DNA from: Tetraselmis striata
Lineage: Eukaryota; Chlorophyta; Chlorodendrophyceae; Chlorodendrales; Chlorodendraceae
Length of the DNA: 64,000 nucleotides
Direction of reading: 5' to 3'
NCBI GenBank assembly: GCA_006384855.1
Contig: VCJN01001278.1
Coordinates: 20,300-84,299, forward strand
Each line of letters opens with the position of its first letter. The stretch's first letter is position 1. This document shows, in pieces, positions 57,563 to 64,000 of this stretch. Position numbers and translations under genes: made by a program. The notes below the pieces were generated by a model. That model was not told the DNA's origin and did no database searches. It saw only the letters and a program-made list of their open reading frames with translations.

Positions 57563-57925
57563 AAATATGTCGATAATGACGATCATAGGTACCGCTATTC
57601 ATAATAGTAGCCTCTCCCAGTTTAAGTACCTGGTTTAGCCAATCCCACCCCCTTTACGAATTCCCGGTTTCAACAGTTTGTCAGTCAGGGCCGTCCTGTA
57701 CACCGGAAAGTACTGGATGGATCCAATTCACATATAATAGTTCATGTACCGGTATCGCTGCCTCATGTGCAATCATGCCAGTTCCCAGGGGAAAGCAAGA
57801 CAAATAGACAATAGCCGGATGTCGAATACAGTGCATACGGTGCGTAACACCTTTTACATGTTGTTGTGGCTACGCCCCTGACCCTCCCAGCCGCGCGGGC
57901 CACCATCTATTGGCTGTCGCGTTGT

Positions 57926-58640
57926 CTATCTCACTCTCACTGCCGTTGTCTTCTTCCCTACTATCTCAAGCATCTCCCTCTCACAGTATCGCCGGATCTC
58001 CTCCGGGTGTTGCTCGTACAAACGCTCTATCTCGTCCTCATCGGTAGAGTTGCATGTGGTCCACAATCTCCTCCACCGTTGCTGCGTCGGCTGCCGTTGG
58101 ATTGTTGTTGTTGCTGCCTTTTCCTGCTGCGCTGCTAGGTTCGCCGTTGCACGTGCTGTTGCCGCCTTGTGCGTCTACTCCTTAGGCCCCAACGCTTTAA
58201 ATGCCTTGCTGTTTGACTTGCCGCCACGCACCAGCTCCACTGCCCCTTGCCTCTTGGAGGTGGAGCACGTTGGAAAGACGGCGTTGAAGATGCGAACCAA
58301 CTCCGCATCCACAATGCCGTCCTCGTGGTTGGCACCGGCGCATGGATACAACAATCGTCCGGGGATAAAACAATCAGGAAGCACTTGCCCACATGCACGT
58401 CCTTCAACTTGACTGACAAGTCCCGCATGTAGTATCTAGGCCGATGATAAGGAGGCGTGCCATCCTCCTCCGCCATTTTGCCGGGCGAAGTTGTGCCGAT
58501 AAGGTTTGCAGACCTCGTGGCCGAGGGCGAGGTATGATATGTGTTGATAGGGTGGGCCGTTTGCTGCCACACCACACGCGCCCACGGCCACAAGCTGTGC
58601 GATGCCGATGCGCTCGCGGTCACACACGGACTCATCTGCG
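57926..58640 (-). pseudogene. Unrecognised ORF, three frames, TAG read across
   Basis: The reverse strand reads ESVCDRERIGIAQLVAVGAC, YQHISYLALGHEVCKPYRHN, then shifts to PPYHRPRYYMRDLSVKLKDV and HVGKCF. It shifts again to CFIPGRLLYPCAGANHEDGI, ELVRIFNAVFPTCSTSKRQG and KAFKALGPKE. After TAG 58177-58175 the same frame continues naturally: THKAATARATANLAAQQEKA and STDEDEIERLYEQHPEEIRR, ending at TAG 57928-57926. The last part is Gln/Ala-rich with an acidic helix. Probably a transposon protein; no family recognised. Confidence 0.4.
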
Positions 58641-60244
58641 GTTATGACTGACGCTAAAGTACTGGTTCATGAAGTACTGGTTTTCCGTGAAATAATCGTT
58701 GGCTAAACCATCAGCTTATTCAATCGGGCGGAGAGGCTAATTTATACGAATACTATTAGTGACCTATATGTGCTCGCGTATGGACTGCTACTGCTTAGTG
58801 ATGGTACGGGTAGCGCTACTCGTAATGACCGGTAATGGGTGCGGACGTGTACAAATCCTAAAACCAAAGTGATTATGTCCACTTATCACATATAGCACGT
58901 GCACAACTTGCTTTTGAGTGCGATATACTGAACGTCACATGTACAAGAAGATGCTGCACATGCATAATAAAATGGGCACAGTACTATACTATAGGACCTG
59001 ATACTTCAATCATATATACCGGCAACGCACAGCAGCCCCCACTGCATCTTGCCGCGTCAGTCATGCTGCATGGGCATGTTGTCCCCGCCGCCCGGGCGAA
59101 ATATCGGAAATCTAAAACGAGGTAATTTACTACTCTGAATGTGCCGGCTACGGTGTTAGAAATGAACGACTATGATATGGACTTGGTTCTACTACAATAG
59201 CTAAATACTGACTGCAACATTTTGCTCAGCTCTAACTACCTCCTCTGATCGCTGTACCTAGGCTACAGTAATTTGGAATTTTGTGTATATGTATGTGTAT
59301 ATATACACACATAAGTGCTGTAGGGTAGCACTTATTTTGTCGGAGTGGGATGAGAGTATCTTAACCATTCAAAGTGCGAGCGCGCTACCTTCCCCAGGTT
59401 TTAAATCCCCAAGCTTTGCAATCACCCAGCAGTTATTATTCACAACAGTCGTATTGCACGATATTGAACACAAAACGTATACAAGCAACGGCATCATCGC
59501 GCTGGTGCTTGGCGGGTATGCACCGCACAGCGGACGCAGACCGCACCTGGCAGGAATACACAGCGGTGCTATGCTGTTATGTAGCGCCCTGCTCATTTCC
59601 GGTGTACCAGTAACCGTAGATTGGTCCAGGTTCTCGCACTGGACGGATGTGTGCAGCACATGCAAGAGAAATAATATGCTAGCCATCACTTGTATGTGTA
59701 GGTATGTAGATCGAAACAACAAGCATGTGCCAGCCAGCACCTTGGCGAAATAGACAAGAAGTGCTACTCGTATCCCGATATTATAAGTCTGCCCAATTCA
59801 CGCGTTGTCAATAATAACACCCAAGCGCCACAGCGTAAGGAATCGGGATATAGGCGTACCTTTTCTGCTTACAGACCCAAGGCTTTGAAATCAATAGACG
59901 ACTTGCTCCCATGCAAAACGGGAAGGCTCAACCCGGGAAATGGTAAGAGTGAACGATGTTGTAAATCGCGTATTTGGAATAAACATGCCAATACATGCTA
60001 TTCTAGGGTCGGCAGATATTTTTGTATTTCATTCACATAGACAGATACTACACGAATGTAAAACGGACGTGGATTTGAAATGTACGCCCATCAGCCCTGT
60101 ACGTACGCCGTGGACATCAATCACTTCTTTCAGGCAGTGAGGGAGTAAAAACATCATCATGATTAAAAGGGTGAGAGTCATGACGGAGTATGTGTAAGAA
60201 CGTTGGCTGGGTAGTTTATCAGCACATGCACGCACATGTACAGA

Positions 60245-60273
60245 CCCCCCCCCCCCCCCCCCCCCCCCCCCCC
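60245..60273. repeat. Poly-C run, 29 bases
   Basis: Flanked by a short (CA)n tract on its right. Confidence 0.92.
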
Positions 60274-60846
60274 ACACACACACAAGCCTTTGCATGCCAT
60301 TATTCCCCAGTGCGTTCGTGCACGACATCTTCACATATGATATTATAATTTAAACCAAGTTCTGACGCATGATTTCTGTTTTGTAGCTACTGGTATCAAA
60401 TCAGCTGTGTCTCTTTAAGGATGGCATGCAATGTATGCACATACTGTCTGCAGTGATGATGGACAAATCACAGGCATTTGTTGCAGCGCTTGCTTGCAGC
60501 TCTGATACAAGTTGCTTTTGAATACCATGGTCAGGCGAGAAACTTTGCTATCCCTACACTTTGGCCTACTAAAATAACATGGCGCGCCTCGAATTGTGCG
60601 ATCATAAGTTGCTTCAGCTACTGCGCAGTCGGCCAGCTGTCAAATCACAGATTACCGGCATGCAGTCTGTCGTTTTATTGTTAACGCCGAAGCAGAAGTA
60701 CTGTAATAATTGATAGATCCCCAGCGCATGGACCCACAGAGCAGTGGCCCACCACTAAGGCTCTCCAGGCGGGTCACTGCCTATGTGGCGCAGACACGCA
60801 GCCTCACGCAACGTAGACCAGACATGTGTTTCGGCACACCTCCCGG

Positions 60847-60851
60847 TTACA
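60847..60851 (-). terminator. TGTAA poly(A) signal of the repeat-protein gene
   Basis: TGTAA on the reverse strand, about 215 bp after the stop at 61064. Confidence 0.45.
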
Positions 60852-61063
60852 AAGAAATATTTTGGCTGTCAATTGATCTGCATCGTTCTGCACTCTCGTT
60901 ATACTACATGTGTGCCAAGTGCATGATGCTGTGCATGGAACCATGGGACATATGCTGCAAGAACTGCGTAGGGTTTGTGGCATGCCTGTAGAGGGAAACC
61001 ATAAGCCGTTTATTATCAGATGCCATAAAAACACGATCGAGGCAAGTTCTACGCACTATTTGC

Positions 61064-62210
61064 CTAGTTGTCATCGTTGTCATCAAAGGGATCTTTGTCT
61101 AGCTCGTTATCATCATCAATCTGTTGCAAAGCACCAATCTCAAGGACGTTATCAATATCGTTGTCATTACCATCAATCTGGTTGGAAATAATGGCATTGA
61201 TGGTGCCCTCAATGTCCAGGGCCTCAAGATCCTTCAGGACGTCAACCTCGATCTGGTTGCGGATGTCATTCTGGTCGCCAGATACAACGTTGCTGATGAT
61301 GGCCTGGATGTCGAGAGTGATGTCCTCCATCTTCTCACCAGCAATAGCAGCCATCTTGATGATGTTCTCGATGACGTTCCTATCGCCAGTGATGTCATTA
61401 GCAATGATGGACTCGATGTTCATGATGACCTCATCACGCCTGTCGTTGGTATCAGCGAAGACCATCTCCATCACGTTCCTGACATCGTTCAGGTCACCAT
61501 CAATCTCAGTGCTCAGAATGGCGGAGATGGTGTTCTTCATGTAGCCGATTGTCACCACCGTTCGCGACCGCCAACTTGATGACATCGTCAACAACGTTGT
61601 CAGAGCCTATGATGGTTGCGACAGCGATGACAGAAATGTCGTTGATGAGCTCTCCGATGTCAGGCATCGTCGCCGATGATCAACTCCATGATGTTCTCGA
61701 CCTCGTTGTCGTCACCGTCAACGGTGTAGGAGGTAATGAGCTCGAGCAGAGTTGCGACGTCGTCGACACTGCCGCCGCGCAGGTACACAACGTCTGACAT
61801 GGCCTCAACCATGTTGTCGTTACCCTTAAGATCGTTAACTATGTAGAACTCCAGGGTGTCAACCAGCTCGTCAATCTCCTGGTTGTTGGCAATCGCGAGC
61901 CTGATGATCGCCTCAAGCTGTTCTTGTTTCCGGCCAGCACATTGGAGATTAATAGCCGTAAGGTCGTTCTCGAAGTTCCTGATAGCGTCATCCTCGTAGG
62001 TGCTGGCCATCTCAGCGAGGATAGCGTTACGGATGTCGTTGTTTTTCGCCTCCGTCCCCGACCTCGTTCACAATAATAGCCTCAAGGTCGGTGATCAACT
62101 TCTCGCGGATACCCAGCAGTCGCCTGCCGTCTGCCGCGGGCGCCCCCCGACACCGCAAGCAGCACCAGCAAAAACGCTGCCGCTGCGCGTGTGCTGGCTG
62201 ACCGACCCAT
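61064..62210 (-). CDS. Secreted protein of nine degenerate helical repeats, with four one-base frame breaks
   Basis: ATG 62210-62208 opens a signal peptide (MGRSASTRAAAAFLLVLLAV). The mature protein is nine repeats of roughly 35-40 residues with the pattern 'I-aIIaN-i-GD-NdI-NvIe-a'; examples are NIESIIANDITGDRNVIENI and TINAIISNQIDGNDNDIDNV. It ends in an acidic FDDNDDN tail before TAG 61064. The frame breaks at four places: a G6 run near 62147, an A5 run near 62041, about 61668 and about 61550. Each is one base and the repeats resume in phase, and there is no in-frame nonsense codon inside. This looks like indel errors or a very young pseudogene. A role in the extracellular matrix is a guess; the family is not known to me. 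Confidence 0.65.
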
Positions 62211-62518
62211 CCTGCCGTGTGCACCTGCTGGCAGTTCTGTGCCTGTCACACGCGGCAGCAGGCTTTCCCAGGCTTCCAGCGCTTCTGACCGTGACAGCTG
62301 CGTTGTGGTCACCTGACCGCGCAAGTTTACAAAGCCCGCTCAACCGGGCGAGATGCGCCTGTTCGCGGAAGGGTGGGAGGGCACAGTATTCAAACGGCGG
62401 CTGTGCAGCGCGTCACAACAAAGGCGTCGGCAAGACGGGGCGCTGGGCGTGCGACGCCGAGGGGGAGAGGGGGGGAGGAGGGAGGGGGCTGACTGCGGGG
62501 GGTTGTCCTTACTTCAAA

Positions 62519-62715
62519 ATGCAGCGGTTCCGCGTACACAAAGCGAACCGCGAGGACTGTGACGCCTCAGAGCTCGAGTGGCTTCGGGATTGTGTTGCGA
62601 TCGAGTGCGGGCCTCCCGCCCTGTCCGGTGGACCGCCACGGCTGAAGCTCGTCGCGAACAGGCGCGCGGCCCCGCTTGTCATTCCTGCGCCTGTTCGATG
62701 GACTACCACAGTACT
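62519..62715 (+). CDS. Possible first exon of a divergent gene
   Basis: ATG 62519 in an AAAATGC context opens MQRFRVHKANREDCDASELE and continues WLRDCVAIECGPPALSGG. The charged, protein-like start is divergent from the secreted repeat gene and 310 bp from its ATG, as for a shared promoter. After about 62.72 kb the frame becomes AT-rich and unconvincing. Confidence 0.28.
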
Positions 62716-62899
62716 TACATACGGGGTACATACGCGCAGTACTTTACTGTTGTCTTTGGTCTATTTCTTGTCACACAATACGTATGCATTTCTTATATAT
62801 ATTAACATATACACAATCCTATTACTACTTGCCGCCAATTTCTCTCCGCTACACTACAGTACTGCACTGGCAAATACCGGCGGTGCAGTCGACTGACTG

Positions 62900-63780
62900 C
62901 CGTATAGATACCCGTGGTCATTTTAAATATGGGCGATACGACGCTCGATCTTATAGTCATCTGACGCTAATATAACCACCATTCCATGATGAAGATATCA
63001 GTAGCATATAAAATCATTGTAAATATTATCGAAATCATTTCATCGCATAGTCGCGATATAAAATAAATCATATATTAAATTCATAATTTTCATATATATA
63101 TATGACATAATATCTACATATGTGTTAATTTATGAGCACATTCTAAATATGACCCCCCCACACCCCCACTCCACCACCACACACCACCCACGACACAACA
63201 ACACACAACCCACACACACACGACAGCGTGAATACTATTATTTGGGCCGCACAAAGTTTGCGGGTACAAAACTCTGGGGTATGATCCCAAAAAAACGCGG
63301 TATGATCCCAATCTTGTTACGCGTAAGATGCGTGAAAGCGTATCTAAAATTCATCAACTATCCATATTTATCTTACAGAATATCCCTATCTTCCATATGG
63401 CATTCTGTACATGATGTTTGTGCTGCTGCTATTTTCGCTTGTATCCATCACTAGGTGGGATGCCACAAAAAGGGGGGGGGGGGGGGGGGGGGTCGAACTC
63501 CTTTCGCAAGATCATCCATGCATCAGTCTGTCTAGCCTCAGATCACAAACAATCAGCCGGGGGAGGGCAGAGGAAAATGCCCCTACAAGCAAGATGCATG
63601 ATAGCCTGCATGCAAAGCTTTTACGTCCATCCTGGAGCTTACTGAGTATAGTGCCCCTGGACATCGCTTCCGTACTTTTGTACAAGCTCAAGGAATTGGA
63701 ATGTCAGTAGTAACTCAATTACATCTTGTCTGCTCATTCCGAATGGAGTGCATACAGCCGTCTTCCTTCAAGTACTGCAT
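62900..63780. other. No supported gene; AT-rich
   Basis: AT-rich stretch with TATATATATATGACATAATA, CAC-rich sequence near 63.15-63.22 kb and a 21-base G run (63472-63492). Confidence 0.5.
63472..63492. repeat. Poly-G run, 21 bases
   Basis: Intergenic, preceded by five A. Confidence 0.92.
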
Positions 63781-63791
63781 CATTTGACAAG

Positions 63792-64000
63792 ATGCCGGAG
63801 GCCGCTGCATACCAGCATGAACATTTTTCCCTGCACTCCGTTCTCATGGATATCCTCGAGTCCGACAAGGATGAGATGCGTGCGCTGCACCCCCCCCCCC
63901 CCCCCCCACCTCCTCCCCTCCCCACGTCCCCATGGCCCAGGCTGTCACTCCAGTTAGGTCTTCTTGCTGGCATCCCGCAGGAGGGGGCGCCTTTCTCCGT
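63792..64000 (+). CDS. Possible N-terminal exon running off the window
   Basis: ATG 63792 opens MPEAAAYQHEHFSLHSVLMD and continues ILESDKDEMRALH to an 18-base C run (63890-63907). GTGCGC at about 63880 could be a donor, with the C run at the start of the intron. The helical acidic start looks like a real protein; no family recognised. Confidence 0.3.
   Translation, partial: MPEAAAYQHEHFSLHSVLMDILESDKDEMRALHPPPPPPPPPLPTSPWPRLSLQLGLLAGIPQEGAPFS
63890..63907. repeat. Poly-C run, 18 bases
   Basis: Directly after the possible first coding exon at the right edge. Confidence 0.9.

Larger units (their letters stand above)
58655..61050. other. Intergenic; no supported gene
   Basis: AT-richer sequence with microsatellite-like TATATG and CA tracts. 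A 29-base C run (60245-60273) abuts a short CA repeat. A plus frame of about 156 codons at 59283-59753 has no motif and an overlapping frame on the other strand. Confidence 0.5.

Noticed and set aside
12488-58177. A reassigned genetic code with TAA/TAG read as glutamine, as in some ulvophyte algae
   Set aside because: The stops fit Gln well in several transposon frames. But the unbroken host genes (26.17-27.67 kb and 29.33-30.38 kb) and the repeat-protein gene at 61-62 kb use only CAA/CAG for Gln, with no internal TAA/TAG. TGA, Trp-to-stop and Tyr-to-stop changes also occur in the transposon copies.
59283-59753. A 156-codon plus-strand frame
   Set aside because: Begins in a TATATG microsatellite, has an equally long antisense frame and shows no motif.
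62000-62896. A plus-strand open frame of 298 codons
   Set aside because: Its first part lies antisense to the secreted repeat-protein gene, which has a signal peptide and nine repeats; the middle is GC-rich leader. Only the segment from 62519 was kept as a weak candidate.
2073-63907. Poly-C and poly-G runs as assembly gap fillers
   Set aside because: They have varied lengths and ordinary flanks, some are interrupted by other bases, and repeat copies show seeds at the same positions, so biology is more likely than padding. Exact lengths may still be unreliable.

Overview
The window looks like nuclear DNA of a green alga, probably chlorophycean and perhaps volvocine. The one clear housekeeping gene is split by short GT-AG introns with GTGCGT/GTGCGA donors. 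TGTAA poly(A) signals follow several genes. Two degenerate retroelement copies have an RNase H end and a tyrosine recombinase on opposite strands, pointing tail to tail, as I recall for the Volvox element kangaroo. Species assignment is inference. Nothing suggests a prokaryote or organelle, and I saw no rRNA, operon or CRISPR.

Most of the window is transposon debris. 1-2.45 kb: DIRS-like retroelement (RNase H on +, recombinase on -). 3.3-4.7 kb: LINE C-terminal end (-). 4.8-5.9 kb: second recombinase copy. 6.9-8.4 kb: internally deleted hAT element with an 8-bp target duplication and matching 17-bp terminal inverted repeats. 8.7-9.4 kb: 121/131-bp satellite. 9.6-10.1 kb (-): ORF starting with a histone H3-like tail. 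10.6-14.8 kb (+): multi-exon transposon gene with the DUF7869 signature. 14.8-16.3 kb: third DIRS-like copy. Two unclassified families each occur twice in opposite orientation: about 2.3 kb at 19.4-21.7 (-) and 34.6-36.9 (+), and about 1 kb at 16.7-17.5 (+) and 37.5-38.2 (-).

The best host genes are a five-exon AHA1/Hch1-like Hsp90 co-chaperone of 161 aa (26.17-27.67 kb, +), a single-exon secreted protein of 349 aa with an Asp/Ser/Lys tract (29.33-30.38 kb, -), and a frame-broken secreted protein of nine degenerate repeats (61.06-62.21 kb, -). A multi-exon gene of unknown function ends at about 53.1 kb (+).

From 39 to 58 kb lie retroelement and transposon ORFs interrupted by a 7.5-kb satellite complex (42.48-50.03 kb). 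It is arranged as arms of repeats A and B, a central tandem array C, then B and A in inverted orientation, like a foldback element. An LTR-like sequence occurs at 39.09 and 57.33 kb in the same orientation.

Long uninterrupted C or G runs (16 to 39 bases, about twenty of them) are scattered throughout, while A/T runs stay short. Comparison of repeat copies shows that several grew from short C/G-rich seeds.
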